From Candidatus Pantoea floridensis (GTDB lineage: Bacteria; Pseudomonadota; Gammaproteobacteria; Enterobacterales; Enterobacteriaceae), in NCBI RefSeq assembly GCF_900215435.1, contig NZ_OCMY01000001.1, positions 3,348,001-3,412,000 of the forward strand: 64,000 nt of DNA, given 5' to 3'. Positions 21,514 through 33,841 of this stretch are shown one piece after another; the stretch's first letter is position 1, and the number at the start of each line of letters is the position of its first letter. The translations under genes and the position numbers were made by a program. Under the pieces are notes generated by a model. The model made no database searches and was not told where the DNA came from. It saw nothing but the letters and a program-made list of their open reading frames with translations.

Positions 21514-21520
21514 GACACAG

Positions 21521-21545
21521 AGCGCGCATGATGCGCGCTTTTTTT
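21521..21545 (+). terminator. terminator of lysP
   Basis: AGCGCGCATGATGCGCGCT is a perfect 19-base palindrome followed by a T-run. Confidence 0.9.
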
Positions 21546-21563
21546 AACATTTGTTACCTGGAT

Positions 21564-21582
21564 ATAATTGATAATTATTATC
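21564..21582. promoter_or_regulatory. probable Fur box upstream of the iron ABC genes
   Basis: ATAATTGATAATTATTATC matches 14 of 19 positions of the Fur consensus, with the inner GATAAT and ATTATC blocks complete. It is placed 53 bases upstream of the permease start. Confidence 0.75.
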
Positions 21583-21634
21583 ACCTGCACTATTGTGGCT
21601 GCCGTTATGATTTCGACAAGAAACAGGTAGAACA

Positions 21635-22714
21635 ATGCGTACCACGGACGCCACGCTGGTGGCGGAAAACGGCCATCAAGCCGACACCATGACACGTTAT
21701 CGCCAGGTACTGCGTCAGCGACTGTTGTTGATTGGCGTGTTGGTGCTGGCGATACTGGCATCGGTGATGCTGGATTTCACTCTCGGCCCGGCTGGGCTCT
21801 CCCTCGACACTTTGTGGCAAACGCTGACGCATCCCGATGCGGTTGATGCGGGCACGCGCGTGATTGTATGGGACATTCGCTTGCCCTACGCGCTGATGGC
21901 AGTGGTGGTGGGGTTTTCGCTTGGTCTCGCCGGTGCAGAGATGCAAACCATCCTGAATAACCCGCTCGCCAGCCCGTTTACGCTTGGCGTTTCGTCGGCG
22001 GCGGCCTTTGGCGCCGCGCTGGCCATCATCCTCGGTATCGGTATTCCCGGCATTCCCGATCAGTGGTTTATTTCCGCTAATGCCTTCGTGTTTGCGCTGT
22101 TTGCCGCGCTGATGCTGGATGGCGTAACGCGCTGGACTAAAGTTTCGACCTCTGGCGTGGTGCTGTTTGGTATCGCGCTGGTGTTCACCTTCAACGCGCT
22201 GGTCTCGATGATGCAGTTCATCGCCAGCGAAGATACGCTGCAAGGCTTAGTGTTCTGGACCATGGGCAGCCTGGCGCGTGCCTCGTGGGAGAAGCTCGGT
22301 GTATTAACCGCCGCGTTTGCCATCCTGATCCCGTTCTCCATGCTCAGCAGCTGGAAACTGACCGCGCTGCGCCTCGGCGAAGATCGTGCCGTGAGCTTTG
22401 GCATTGATGTGCGCCGTCTGCGTCTGGCGACGCTGCTGCGCATCAGCATTCTCTCCGCGCTGGCGGTGGCCTTTGTTGGGCCGATTGGTTTTATCGGTCT
22501 GGTCGCGCCGCACATTGCCCGCATGATGTTTGGTGAAGATCACCGTTATTATCTGCCCGCCAGTGCGCTGGTTGGTGCGCTGGTACTGTCGCTGGCGTCG
22601 GTAGCCTCGAAAAACCTGATTCCTGGCGTAATCATTCCGGTGGGGATTGTGACGTCGCTGGTCGGCGTGCCGTTCTTCCTCAGTATTATTCTGCGTCATC
22701 GGGGGACGGTGTAA
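21635..22714 (+). CDS. FecCD-family iron-siderophore ABC permease
   Basis: Inner-membrane permease for iron chelates. The 359 residues have a ~25-residue cytoplasmic head and about nine to ten helices. Family motifs include WDIRLPYALMAVVVGFSLGLAG near the N-terminal third, GAEMQTILNNPLASPFTLGVSSAAAFG and the C-terminal GPIGFIGLVAPHIARMMFGEDHR. Its stop overlaps the ATPase start (ATGG within TAATGG), so the pair is coupled. No substrate-binding protein gene adjoins it, so the chelate cannot be named. Confidence 0.9.
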   Translation: MRTTDATLVAENGHQADTMTRYRQVLRQRLLLIGVLVLAILASVMLDFTLGPAGLSLDTLWQTLTHPDAVDAGTRVIVWDIRLPYALMAVVVGFSLGLAGAEMQTILNNPLASPFTLGVSSAAAFGAALAIILGIGIPGIPDQWFISANAFVFALFAALMLDGVTRWTKVSTSGVVLFGIALVFTFNALVSMMQFIASEDTLQGLVFWTMGSLARASWEKLGVLTAAFAILIPFSMLSSWKLTALRLGEDRAVSFGIDVRRLRLATLLRISILSALAVAFVGPIGFIGLVAPHIARMMFGEDHRYYLPASALVGALVLSLASVASKNLIPGVIIPVGIVTSLVGVPFFLSIILRHRGTV

Positions 22715-23499
22715 TGGAACAGGGATTACGTCTTAGCCATTTCTACGCCGGTTATCCAAAGCGCAAGGTGATTGAAGACCTCAACGTACCCGCGCTGCCG
22801 CGCGGAAAAATCACCGTGCTGCTGGGACCGAACGGCTGTGGCAAATCAACGCTGCTGCGCGCGCTGGCCGGTTTGAGCAAAGGGCAGGGTGAGCTGTGGC
22901 TCAATGGTGAAGAGCTAATGGGCCAGCCGTTTGCCCGGCGGGCGCAGCGCGTGGTGTATCTGCCGCAAAGCTTGCCAGCGGGCGTGCATTTGCACGTGCT
23001 GGAATCAATTATTGTGGCGCAGCGCGCGTCAGGTGGCTTGCACAGCGCCTCGAGCGAAGCGGAGATCATGCATCTGCTGGATCAGCTCGGCATCGCGCAT
23101 TTAGCCATGCGTTATCTCGATCAGCTTTCTGGCGGGCAAAAACAGTTAGTTGGCCTGGCGCAATCGCTGATCCGCCGTCCGGAGCTGCTGCTGCTGGATG
23201 AACCGCTGAGCGCGCTCGATCTTAACTACCAGTTCCACGTGATGGATTTGGTGCGCCGTGAAACCCGTCTGCGCAACATTGTCACGGTGGTGGTGGTGCA
23301 TGATATCAACATTGCGCTACGTCATGCTGACCATGCCCTGATGCTCAAAGAGGGTAATCTGTTGGCTGACGGCGAACCATCAAAGGTAATAACGCCAGAG
23401 ACGTTGGCGCAGGTGTATGGCGTGCGGGGGCGTATCGAACACTGCTCGCGCGGCATGCCGCAGGTGATGATCGATGGATTGGCGGAGACGCTGGTTTAA
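22714..23499 (+). CDS. iron-siderophore ABC transporter ATPase
   Basis: FecE/FepC-type ATPase of 261 residues that powers the preceding permease. Walker A is LGPNGCGKST (residues ~36-45), the signature is LSGGQKQLVGLAQ, Walker B is LLLLDEPLSALD and the switch histidine is in VVVVHDIN. It is followed by REP-like sequence and then the convergent fghA, so the operon ends here. Confidence 0.92.
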   Translation: MEQGLRLSHFYAGYPKRKVIEDLNVPALPRGKITVLLGPNGCGKSTLLRALAGLSKGQGELWLNGEELMGQPFARRAQRVVYLPQSLPAGVHLHVLESIIVAQRASGGLHSASSEAEIMHLLDQLGIAHLAMRYLDQLSGGQKQLVGLAQSLIRRPELLLLDEPLSALDLNYQFHVMDLVRRETRLRNIVTVVVVHDINIALRHADHALMLKEGNLLADGEPSKVITPETLAQVYGVRGRIEHCSRGMPQVMIDGLAETLV

Positions 23500-23503
23500 A
23501 TAA

Positions 23504-23551
23504 GGTGCGCATGAATGCGCACCCTTCTTAGGGTCGCCATTTCTGGCGACT
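23504..23551. repeat. REP-like palindrome pair
   Basis: GGTGCGCATGAATGCGCACC at 23504-23523 and a diverged AGGGTCGCCATTTCTGGCGA copy at 23530-23549, between the convergent ATPase and fghA genes. Confidence 0.7.
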
Positions 23552-23554
23552 TCG

Positions 23555-24397
23555 TTACACCAACAAATGCTTCGCGTGAAAACGCAGATGATCCTCAACG
23601 AAGCTGGCGATAAAGAAGTAGCTGTGGTCATATCCCGGCTGAATGCGTAACTCCAGCGGGAAACCTTGCTCACGCGCCACCGCTTCCAGCCGTTCCGGAC
23701 GCAGCTGATCGGCGAGGAACTGATCGCTATCACCTTGATCGATCAGAATCGGCAAACGCTGCTCGACTTGCTTCATCAATAGACAGCTATCCCATTCGCG
23801 CCACGTCTGACGATCCTCTCCCAAATAGGCGGCAAAGGCTTTCTGCCCCCACGGCACTTCAGTGGGATTGACGATGGGCGCAAATGCGGAAGCTGAAGCA
23901 AAACGTCCGCCAAGACGCAGCGCCAGCACCAGCGCGCCGTGTCCGCCCATCGAATGACCCATTACCGATTGACGATCGCTCAGCTTAAAGTTATCCGCTA
24001 CCAGCTCCGGTAACTCTTCGCTGAGGTAGTCGAACATGCGGAAGTTCGCTGCCCACGGGTGCTGCGTCGCATTGAGGTAGAAACCTGCGCCCTGACCGAG
24101 ATCGTAGCCGCTGTCGTTGGCCACATCGTCACCGCGCGGGCTGGTGTCAGGCATGATCAGCACCAACCCCAGCTCCGCCGCCACGCGCTGCGCACCGGCT
24201 TTGGTGGTGAAGTTCTCATCGCTGCAGGTTAATCCCGCGAGGAACCACACCACTGGCGGTGGCGCATCGCTCTGCGGCGGCGGCAGAAAAATGCTGAAGG
24301 TCATTGGGCAGTTCAGCACCTCCGACTGATGGCGCCAGCGCTGCTGCCAGCCACCAAAAATGCGATGCTCTTCTAATAGCTCCAAAGTGGATGCCAT
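23555..24397 (-). CDS. fghA: S-formylglutathione hydrolase
   Basis: Esterase D-type alpha/beta hydrolase that splits S-formylglutathione into formate and glutathione, the second step of formaldehyde detoxification. The 280 residues show the nucleophile elbow [14 protein letters not shown], an oxyanion region [12 protein letters not shown], and the late Asp and His of the triad in DQGDSDQFL and YDHSYFFI. It follows frmA by 12 bases, as a two-gene operon (frmB/yeiG type). Confidence 0.93.
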   Translation of the reverse strand: MASTLELLEEHRIFGGWQQRWRHQSEVLNCPMTFSIFLPPPQSDAPPPVVWFLAGLTCSDENFTTKAGAQRVAAELGLVLIMPDTSPRGDDVANDSGYDLGQGAGFYLNATQHPWAANFRMFDYLSEELPELVADNFKLSDRQSVMGHSMGGHGALVLALRLGGRFASASAFAPIVNPTEVPWGQKAFAAYLGEDRQTWREWDSCLLMKQVEQRLPILIDQGDSDQFLADQLRPERLEAVAREQGFPLELRIQPGYDHSYFFIASFVEDHLRFHAKHLLV

Positions 24398-24409
24398 AAC
24401 GTCTCCTGA

Positions 24410-26514
<2,105 letters not shown>

Positions 26515-26614
26515 ATTCTCTTCTCGTAAACAACTTCGTTAGTATTATTCACTTTTCGTGAGTTTAAACGTCATGCATGCTAGTGACAAGTGATAAAAAC
26601 ATCCTGAGGTCGGT

Positions 26615-27745
26615 ATGGCGTTTCGCGTCGCGCTCAGCGCGTTCTTAAGTTTAGTGGTTGCGATGGGGATTGGGCGGTTTGCTTTTACTCCCCAGGTTCC
26701 ATTGATGATTCATGATGGTCAGTTGACGCTTACCAGCGCCAGTTTGGTGGCGGCACTCAACTATCTGGGCTATCTGTTTGGATCTTTTGATGCCATGCGC
26801 GCGCGTAAACGCGTTGAGTGGCGTCTGCAGGTGGGCGTTTGGGGCGCAGTCATATTGACGCTGCTTTCAGCGTGCGTCAGCGGGCCATGGTTACACGGCG
26901 TGATTCGTTTCCTGATTGGCTGGGCCAGCGGTTGGGCAATGGTGTTGCTGGCCGCCTGGGCCAGCGAGCAGCTGCACTTGCATGGACGTTCGGGTTTATT
27001 GGCCGCGGTGTTTGCCGGTCCTGGCACCGGGATTTTTCTCAGCGGCATGCTGGCTGTGCTGCTGCATGCCAGCGGCGTCAGTGCGGCGTTTGCCTGGGCG
27101 GCGTATGGTGTGCTGGCGCTGTTGCTCATTGCTGCCATTGCGCGTTTCCTCCCGCGCACGGGGCAACTGCATCGGCCCGATCAAGCCGCCGATCCGCTGG
27201 TGCTGAATGGCGATCTCAAGCGATTAGTGTTGAGCTACAGTCTTGCCGGGTTCGGCTACATTCTGCCCGCCACGTTTATGTCGCAAATGGCGGCAGCGCG
27301 TTTCCCTGATAGCGCATTCGCCCAGTTTGTCTGGCCGGTATTCGGCGGCGCTGCGGTGATCGGCATTGTGCTAGGGATCATCACGCGGCATTGGGGCAGC
27401 AGCCATCTCCGTCTCGCTATCGTGCTGTGGGCGCAGGCACTGGGCGTGATTGCGGCGATTGTGATGCCCGGTCTGAACGGCCTGATGCTCGGTGCGCTGC
27501 TGATTGGTGGCGGCTTCCTGTGCGTAGTGCAGCTGGCATTGCAATATGGCCGCGAGCTGGTGCCGCAGCATACGCGTTATTTAGCCGGATTGTTGACCAC
27601 CGGTTATGCGGTAGGGCAGTTGGGCGGTCCGCTGCTGTCGTGGATTTCCAGCGTGCTGTCGCATCGACTGGAACCCGCGCTGTGGGTCGCCGGCCTTAGC
27701 TTAATCCTTGCAGGTATACTGGTTTTACGCCGCCGTACAGCATGA
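26615..27745 (+). CDS. YbfB/YjiJ family MFS transporter
   Basis: 376-residue inner-membrane transporter with 12 helices. The N-terminal motif [19 protein letters not shown] is the hallmark of the YbfB/YjiJ family, whose substrates are unknown. The start follows TGAGG. Divergent from a LysR gene that probably controls it. The stop lies about 125 bases before folE. Confidence 0.85.
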   Translation: MAFRVALSAFLSLVVAMGIGRFAFTPQVPLMIHDGQLTLTSASLVAALNYLGYLFGSFDAMRARKRVEWRLQVGVWGAVILTLLSACVSGPWLHGVIRFLIGWASGWAMVLLAAWASEQLHLHGRSGLLAAVFAGPGTGIFLSGMLAVLLHASGVSAAFAWAAYGVLALLLIAAIARFLPRTGQLHRPDQAADPLVLNGDLKRLVLSYSLAGFGYILPATFMSQMAAARFPDSAFAQFVWPVFGGAAVIGIVLGIITRHWGSSHLRLAIVLWAQALGVIAAIVMPGLNGLMLGALLIGGGFLCVVQLALQYGRELVPQHTRYLAGLLTTGYAVGQLGGPLLSWISSVLSHRLEPALWVAGLSLILAGILVLRRRTA

Positions 27746-27869
27746 AAAGCTTTCATCTTCTATCAGATTGATTACTGGATTACAGGCGCGGAGTGTTTCA
27801 CAATACGCGCTCAGAATTTCCCCCGTGGGCGAAGACCCGCGGGCGCATCACCTGCCGGAGAAGAGTAAG

Positions 27870-28535
27870 ATGAGCACCTTAAGTCAGGAAGCCGCCCTGG
27901 TTCACGAAGCGCTGTTGGCGCGTGGTCTGGAAACGCCATTACGCGCGCCGATACGTGATATGGATGATGCCGCGCGCAAGCGTGAAATCGCCGGTCACAT
28001 GACCCAAATTATGCAGCTGCTGAATCTGGATCTGGAAGATGACAGCCTGATGGAGACGCCCAACCGCATCGCCAAAATGTATGTGGATGAAATTTTTTCG
28101 GGTCTCGATTACGCCAACTTCCCGAAGATCACCGTCATCGAAAACAAGATGAAGGTTGATGAGATGGTGACCGTGCGTGATATCACGCTGACCAGCACCT
28201 GCGAGCATCATTTTGTGATCATCGACGGCAAAGCCACCGTGGCCTACATCCCGAAAGATAAAGTGATTGGCCTGTCGAAAATTAACCGCATTGTGCAGTT
28301 CTTCGCCCAGCGTCCGCAGGTGCAAGAGCGCCTGACGCAACAAGTGTTGGTCGCCCTGCAAACGCTGCTCGGCACCAATAACGTTGCCGTGTCGATTGAT
28401 GCCGTGCACTACTGCGTGAAAGCGCGTGGCGTGAAGGATGCGACCAGCGCGACAACCACTACCTCGCTGGGTGGCTTGTTTAAATCCAGCCAGAACACGC
28501 GTCAGGAATTCCTGCGCGCGGTTCGCCACAGCTAA
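27870..28535 (+). CDS. folE: GTP cyclohydrolase I FolE
   Basis: Converts GTP to 7,8-dihydroneopterin triphosphate, the first step of folate and queuosine synthesis. The 221 residues start at [16 protein letters not shown]; the reading frame is open from 27708 but the upstream part has no family match. Zinc ligands are in TSTCEHHF and in [10 protein letters not shown]. The order folE-yeiB-galS-mglBAC is that of E. coli. Confidence 0.96.
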   Translation: MSTLSQEAALVHEALLARGLETPLRAPIRDMDDAARKREIAGHMTQIMQLLNLDLEDDSLMETPNRIAKMYVDEIFSGLDYANFPKITVIENKMKVDEMVTVRDITLTSTCEHHFVIIDGKATVAYIPKDKVIGLSKINRIVQFFAQRPQVQERLTQQVLVALQTLLGTNNVAVSIDAVHYCVKARGVKDATSATTTTSLGGLFKSSQNTRQEFLRAVRHS

Positions 28536-28587
28536 TCTTTGGGGCGGCGGTTTGTCGCCCGATTTCCTGTCTCCGTCAAGGCACTCG

Positions 28588-29748
28588 ATGCAACGCTATC
28601 TCGCGCTGGATTTCATTCGTGGCTGCGCCATTCTCGGCATCTTGCTGTTGAATATCGTCGGTTTTGCGCTGCCCGCGGCAGCCTATCTAAATCCGGCGTG
28701 GCAAGGGCAGGCTTCCACATCTGACGCCTGGACCTGGGCAGTCATGGATGGTCTGGCGCAGCTCAAGTTTCTTACGCTGTTTGCTTTGCTGTTTGGCGCC
28801 GGGCTTTATTTGCAAGCGCCGCGCGGCAGCCGCTGGATGTCAGCGCGCCTGACGTTGCTGGTGTTCATCGGCTTTATTCACGCACTATTTTTCTGGGAAG
28901 GCGACATTCTGCTGGATTACGGCCTGATCGGGCTGATTATCTGGCGCATGCTGCGCGACGTGCCGTCTGACCGCGCTCTGCTACAAACTGGCGCGCTGCT
29001 TTATCTCGTTGGCTGCGGCGTTTTGCTGGTATTTGGTGCCATTTCGAGCCCGAATCCCACGCGCTCCTGGCTGCCTGGCGCGGCCGATCTGGAATATGAA
29101 AGCTATTGGAAAATGCTTGGTGGTTGGGAAGCGGTGCAGAACCGGCTTGACCACTTGTCATCGGGGTTGATGGCGCTGGCCTCCCAATATGGCTGGCAGC
29201 TGGCGGGGCTGATGCTGATTGGCGCTGCCCTGATGCGTAGCGGCTGGCTTAGCGGGCAATTTAGCGTGCAGCACTATCGACGCTCTGCAGCATTACTGCT
29301 GACGATTGGCTGGCTGATTGCGATTCCAGGCATTGCAGCGCAGTGGATGATAGGCTGGGAGTTCCGCTGGACCGGCTTTTTTCTGCAAATACCGCGCGAC
29401 CTCGCCAGCCCGTTCATCAGCCTTGGCTATGCCGCACTTTGCCTCGGCTTCTGGCCACAAATTGCTTCAACGCGATTAAGCTATGCCATTCAATGCGTTG
29501 GCCGCATGGCATTGAGCAATTATCTGTTACAGACGCTCATTTGCACCACGCTCTTCTATCGTTTCAATCTCTTCCTCAAGTTTGATCGCCTGCATCTGCT
29601 GGCCTTTGTCCCGGCAATCTGGCTGATTAACATCTTGTTTTCTGTGCTATGGCTGCGATTTTTCCCACAGGGGCCGCTGGAGTGGCTGTGGCGTAAATTG
29701 ACGCGTCTTGCCGCCGGAAAAACCACACCTTCTTCCTCCACCAGATAA
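28588..29748 (+). CDS. yeiB: DUF418 inner-membrane protein YeiB
   Basis: 386-residue membrane protein with about nine to ten helices. The N-terminal RYLALDFIRGCAILGILLLN and the C-terminal DUF418 block (VGRMALSNYLLQTLICTTLFY) identify YeiB. Function unknown. The start is placed at ATG 28588, 52 bases after folE, because the family protein begins MQR/MERN..LDFIRG; the frame is open further upstream inside folE. Confidence 0.92.
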   Translation: MQRYLALDFIRGCAILGILLLNIVGFALPAAAYLNPAWQGQASTSDAWTWAVMDGLAQLKFLTLFALLFGAGLYLQAPRGSRWMSARLTLLVFIGFIHALFFWEGDILLDYGLIGLIIWRMLRDVPSDRALLQTGALLYLVGCGVLLVFGAISSPNPTRSWLPGAADLEYESYWKMLGGWEAVQNRLDHLSSGLMALASQYGWQLAGLMLIGAALMRSGWLSGQFSVQHYRRSAALLLTIGWLIAIPGIAAQWMIGWEFRWTGFFLQIPRDLASPFISLGYAALCLGFWPQIASTRLSYAIQCVGRMALSNYLLQTLICTTLFYRFNLFLKFDRLHLLAFVPAIWLINILFSVLWLRFFPQGPLEWLWRKLTRLAAGKTTPSSSTR

Positions 29749-29780
29749 TGATATTCATCACAAAGGTTGCAGAATTGTAT

Positions 29781-29813
29781 GTAACCGCTTTCATTGGTGT
29801 GACGTAATTCACG
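29781..29813. promoter_or_regulatory. galS control region: Gal operator and CRP site
   Basis: GTAACCGCTTTCA (29781-29793) fits a GalR/GalS operator and TGTGACGTAATTCACG (29798-29813) fits a CRP site. Both lie within 110 bases upstream of galS, consistent with autoregulation and catabolite control. Confidence 0.72.
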
Positions 29814-29890
29814 TAGTCGTTCCCTGTGCCCTGCCAGAATAGCGCCGTTACGCGCTTGTCGCGCATTTTCAGCCCCTGTGGAACAGCTGC

Positions 29891-30931
29891 ATGATAACGA
29901 TTCGTGATGTCGCTCGTCAGGCCGGTGTGTCAGTTGCCACCGTGTCACGTGTGCTCAATAACAGCAGTGCAGTCACCGCCGATACCCGAGAAGCCGTGTT
30001 GGCCGCGGTTGATGCACTCGACTATCGCCCTAACGCCAATGCGCAAGCCTTAGCAACGCAAGTCAGCGATACCATTGGTGTGGTGGTGATGGACGTCTCC
30101 GACCCCTTCTTCGGCGCATTAGTTAAAGCGGTGGATACCGTGGCGCAGCGCGTACATAAACACGTGCTCATCAGCAACTCATGGCACTTGGAAGAAAAAG
30201 AACGCCACGCGATTGAGGTGCTGATACGTCAACGCTGCAATGCATTAGTGGTGCACGCGAAAACGCTTTCAGACGCAGAGCTGATGCAATTTATGGATCA
30301 CGTTCCTGGCATGGTACTGATTAATCGCACAATTCCTGGTTATGAACATCGCTGTGTGTGCCTTGATAACGTTACAGGCGCACAGGTTGCCACGCGCATG
30401 CTGTTACAGCAGGGCCATCAACGCATTGGTTTTCTCAGCTCGAGTCACCCAATTGAAGATGTGACGCAGCGGCGTGATGGCTGGCTGCAAGCCCTGGCAG
30501 AGCAGGGTATTCGCCCGCAGGAGGCGTGGATTGCGCATGCCGAGCCCGATATGCAAGGGGGGGAAGCGGCGATGGTGGAACTGCTTGGGCGCAATTTACA
30601 TTTAACCGCCGTGTTTTCCTACAATGACGGCATGGCGGCGGGGGCATTGACGGCGCTTAAGGACAACGGCATCCAGGTTCCACAGCATTTTTCAGTCATT
30701 GGTTTTGATGATATTCCCATCTCAAGATACACCGATCCGCAATTAACTACCGTCCGCTATCCTATTGTTTCCATGGCTAAACTTGCTACAGAGCTGGCGC
30801 TGAAGGGGGCTGCAGGCGAACTGGATCAACATGCCACACACTGCTTTATGCCGACGCTAGTGCGTCGTCATTCGGTGGCGCAGCGGCAAATTGTGGAGTC
30901 GGTCACTAATTCAGGCGATAGCCCTGTGTAA
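29891..30931 (+). CDS. galS: galactose isorepressor GalS
   Basis: LacI-family regulator that represses mglBAC and itself and is relieved by galactose or fucose. The 346 residues match E. coli GalS in length; the HTH is [20 protein letters not shown] and the effector domain contains [15 protein letters not shown] and the [20 protein letters not shown] segments. The similarity is closer to GalS than to GalR, and the adjacent mgl operon agrees. The stop codon lies within the mgl operator. Confidence 0.95.
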   Translation: MITIRDVARQAGVSVATVSRVLNNSSAVTADTREAVLAAVDALDYRPNANAQALATQVSDTIGVVVMDVSDPFFGALVKAVDTVAQRVHKHVLISNSWHLEEKERHAIEVLIRQRCNALVVHAKTLSDAELMQFMDHVPGMVLINRTIPGYEHRCVCLDNVTGAQVATRMLLQQGHQRIGFLSSSHPIEDVTQRRDGWLQALAEQGIRPQEAWIAHAEPDMQGGEAAMVELLGRNLHLTAVFSYNDGMAAGALTALKDNGIQVPQHFSVIGFDDIPISRYTDPQLTTVRYPIVSMAKLATELALKGAAGELDQHATHCFMPTLVRRHSVAQRQIVESVTNSGDSPV

Positions 30932-30959
30932 CCGTTTCCAATCTGTGATTGTATTCACA
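30926..30959. promoter_or_regulatory. mglBAC upstream control: Gal operator and CRP site
   Basis: GTGTAACCGTTTCCAA (30926-30941) is a Gal operator overlapping the galS stop codon. TGTGATTGTATTCACA (30944-30959) is a near-perfect CRP site directly behind it. Confidence 0.82.
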
Positions 30960-31081
30960 GTTAATTAACATGCCGCTCACTATGATGGCAGCGTCTTACC
31001 GGACTGAAACATCATGTAACGCTGGGTAATCCTTCTCTCAGCAGGTTTCAGTAGCCGATTGAAATAGTTCACAACACTCTT

Positions 31082-31098
31082 CAGGAAGCGTTTACGTA
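31082..31098. promoter_or_regulatory. second Gal operator upstream of mglB
   Basis: CAGGAAGCGTTTACGTA matches the GalR/S consensus half-sites GGAA.CG.TTAC. It lies about 155 bases downstream of the first operator, inside the long mglB leader, suggesting loop-type repression. The rest of the leader (31099-31236) shows no gene. Confidence 0.65.
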
Positions 31099-31236
31099 CA
31101 GGGAAGTCAGGATTGCGATGGTGGCCCGGCTTTGCGTTACGCGTCCGCCCCATGGATTCAAATTAAAACCGACGGCGCTGTCTGCCCGCAGGCATTACGG
31201 CGCAATGAAATGCCCTACATAAAAACCGGAGATACC

Positions 31237-32232
31237 ATGAATAAGAAGGTTTTCACGCTCACAGCACTGGTTGCCAGCATGATGTTTGGTGCAACTGCGC
31301 ACGCCGCCGATACTCGCATTGGCGTGACCATTTACAAATACGACGATAACTTCATGTCGATGGTGCGTAAGGACATTGAGAAAGAAGCCAAAACCGTCGG
31401 TGGCATCCAGCTGCTGATGAATGACTCGCAGAACGACCAATCCAAGCAAAATGACCAGATCGACGTGTTGATGGCGAAAGGCGTGAAAGCGCTGGCGATC
31501 AACCTGGTGGATCCGGCTGCTGCGGCAGTGGTGATCGATAAAGCGAAAGCCAACGATGTGCCAGTGGTGTTCTTCAACAAAGAACCAAACGCCAAAGTGC
31601 TGGCAAGCTATCCGAAGGCTTATTACGTTGGTACCGATTCTAAAGAGTCAGGCATTATCCAGGGTCAGCTGATTGAGAAGCACTGGAAGGCGACGCCAGC
31701 CTGGGATCTGAACAAAGATGGTCAAATTCAGTTCGCGCTGCTGAAAGGCGAGCCGGGCCATCCGGACGCTGAAGCGCGTACTAAATACGTGATTGATACC
31801 CTGAACAAAGACGGCCTGAAAACGCAGCAGCTGATGATGGATACAGCGATGTGGGATACCGCACAGGCAAAAGACAAAGTGGATGCCTGGCTGTCTGGCC
31901 CGAACGCTGACAAAATTGAAGTGATCATCGCCAACAACGATGCGATGGCGATGGGTGCGGTTGAAGCGCTGAAAGCCCACAACAAAACCAATATTCCGGT
32001 GTTTGGCGTGGATGCACTGCCAGAAGCGCTGGCGCTGGTGAAATCTGGTGCGCTGGCGGGTACCGTGCTGAATGATGCGGAAAACCAGGCAAAAGCCACA
32101 TTGGATATTGCCAATAACCTGGCCAATGGCAAAGAAGCCACCGCAGGCACTAACTTCAAGATGGAAAATAAAATCGTACGTGTTCCTTACGTACCAGTAG
32201 ATAAAGAAAATCTGTCGCAGTTTGTGAAGTAA
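31237..32232 (+). CDS. mglB: galactose/methyl-galactoside binding protein MglB
   Basis: Periplasmic D-galactose/D-glucose receptor for the Mgl importer and the Trg chemoreceptor. The 331 residues carry a 23-residue signal peptide ending ATAHA-AD. The calcium-binding loop DLNKDGQIQ and sugar-binding aspartates/asparagines ([25 protein letters not shown]) are present. The frame is open from 31132, but the E. coli-like start with the signal peptide is at 31237. Confidence 0.96.
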   Translation: MNKKVFTLTALVASMMFGATAHAADTRIGVTIYKYDDNFMSMVRKDIEKEAKTVGGIQLLMNDSQNDQSKQNDQIDVLMAKGVKALAINLVDPAAAAVVIDKAKANDVPVVFFNKEPNAKVLASYPKAYYVGTDSKESGIIQGQLIEKHWKATPAWDLNKDGQIQFALLKGEPGHPDAEARTKYVIDTLNKDGLKTQQLMMDTAMWDTAQAKDKVDAWLSGPNADKIEVIIANNDAMAMGAVEALKAHNKTNIPVFGVDALPEALALVKSGALAGTVLNDAENQAKATLDIANNLANGKEATAGTNFKMENKIVRVPYVPVDKENLSQFVK

Positions 32233-32302
32233 TTCATCCTGGGCGCGGCACTTCGCCGCGCCTTATTGCATCTGACCAACGCTTTATTTAGCCAGGTAAA
32301 TT

Positions 32303-33823
32303 ATGGCCAGTGAGAATCCGACCACACAGCGTGAATATCTGCTGGAGATGACGAATGTCTCGAAATCATTTCCAGGGGTTAAAGCCTTAGATAATGTGAA
32401 TTTAAAAGTGCGGCCGCACTCCGTTCATGCATTAATGGGAGAAAACGGTGCCGGGAAATCTACATTATTAAAATGTCTGTTTGGGATTTATAAAAAGGAT
32501 ACGGGGAGCATCCTGTTTCAGGGTGAGGAAATTGATTACAAAAGCTCCAAAGAGGCGCTGGAAAATGGCGTGTCGATGGTGCATCAGGAATTAAACCTGG
32601 TTTTGCAACGCAACGTAATGGATAACATGTGGCTTGGTCGTTATCCGCGTAAAGGTGTGTTTGTCGATCAGGATAAAATGTATCGCGATACCAAAGCGAT
32701 CTTTGATGAATTAGATATTGATATCGATCCGCGCGATAAAGTCGCCACCTTATCTGTTTCGCAAATGCAGATGATTGAGATCGCCAAAGCTTTCTCGTAT
32801 AACGCCAAAATCGTTATTATGGATGAGCCGACCTCGTCGCTGACCGAAAAAGAAGTAAACCATCTGTTCACCATCATCCGTAAGCTAAAAGACCGTGGCT
32901 GCGGCATCGTGTATATCTCACACAAGATGGAAGAGATCTTCCAGCTGTGCGATGAGATCACCATTTTGCGTGATGGTCAGTGGATTGCTACCCAGCCGCT
33001 GGAAGGGTTGGATATGGACAAAATCATCTCAATGATGGTTGGCCGTTCATTGAACCAGCGTTTCCCAGACAAATCGAACGTACCGGGTGAAGTCATTCTA
33101 GAGGTGCGCCACTTAACCTCGTTGCGTCAGCCTTCCATTCGCGACATCTCATTTGATCTGCATAAAGGGGAGATTCTCGGCATTGCAGGTTTGGTGGGGG
33201 CGAAGCGAACTGACATCGTCGAAACCCTGTTTGGTATTCGCGAAAAGTCGGGTGGCACCATTAAGCTGCACGGGAAAAGTATTAATAACCACAGCGCCAA
33301 TGAAGCGATTAATCACGGTTTTGCGCTGGTGACGGAAGAGCGTCGTTCCACCGGTATTTATGCTTATCTGGATATTGGCTTTAACTCGCTTATCTCCAAT
33401 ATTAAAAAGTATAAATCCAGCATGGGATTGCTCGATAATAAACGCATGAAGAGTGATACCCAATGGGTAATTGATTCAATGCGCGTGAAAACGCCGGGTC
33501 ATCATACGCAAATTGGCTCGCTTTCCGGTGGTAACCAACAAAAAGTGATTATTGGTCGCTGGTTATTAACGCAGCCGGAAATATTGATGCTTGATGAGCC
33601 AACGCGTGGCATTGACGTGGGTGCAAAATTCGAAATTTACCAACTGATTGCTGAGTTGGCGAAGAAAGAGAAGGGCATCATTATTATCTCTTCTGAAATG
33701 CCAGAACTGTTGGGTATTACCGATCGTATTTTAGTGATGAGTAATGGCCAGGTAGCGGGCATTGTTGATACCAAAACGACCTCGCAGAATGAAATCCTGC
33801 GTTTAGCGTCATTACACCTTTAA
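32303..33823 (+). CDS. mglA: galactose/methyl-galactoside ABC transporter ATPase MglA
   Basis: 506-residue double ATPase of the Mgl importer (CUT2 type). The first domain has Walker [10 protein letters not shown] and Walker [11 protein letters not shown]. The second has a degenerate Walker A ([10 protein letters not shown]), a normal signature LSGGNQQK and [11 protein letters not shown], a family trait also found in E. coli MglA. It lies 70 bases behind mglB, where mRNA processing usually favours mglB. Confidence 0.96.
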   Translation: MASENPTTQREYLLEMTNVSKSFPGVKALDNVNLKVRPHSVHALMGENGAGKSTLLKCLFGIYKKDTGSILFQGEEIDYKSSKEALENGVSMVHQELNLVLQRNVMDNMWLGRYPRKGVFVDQDKMYRDTKAIFDELDIDIDPRDKVATLSVSQMQMIEIAKAFSYNAKIVIMDEPTSSLTEKEVNHLFTIIRKLKDRGCGIVYISHKMEEIFQLCDEITILRDGQWIATQPLEGLDMDKIISMMVGRSLNQRFPDKSNVPGEVILEVRHLTSLRQPSIRDISFDLHKGEILGIAGLVGAKRTDIVETLFGIREKSGGTIKLHGKSINNHSANEAINHGFALVTEERRSTGIYAYLDIGFNSLISNIKKYKSSMGLLDNKRMKSDTQWVIDSMRVKTPGHHTQIGSLSGGNQQKVIIGRWLLTQPEILMLDEPTRGIDVGAKFEIYQLIAELAKKEKGIIIISSEMPELLGITDRILVMSNGQVAGIVDTKTTSQNEILRLASLHL

Positions 33824-33841
33824 TGAAGCAAGGGCTTTAAC

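Noticed and set aside
33180..33240. Damaged ATP site in MglA
   Set aside because: The degenerate second Walker A is normal for MglA and related sugar ATPases.
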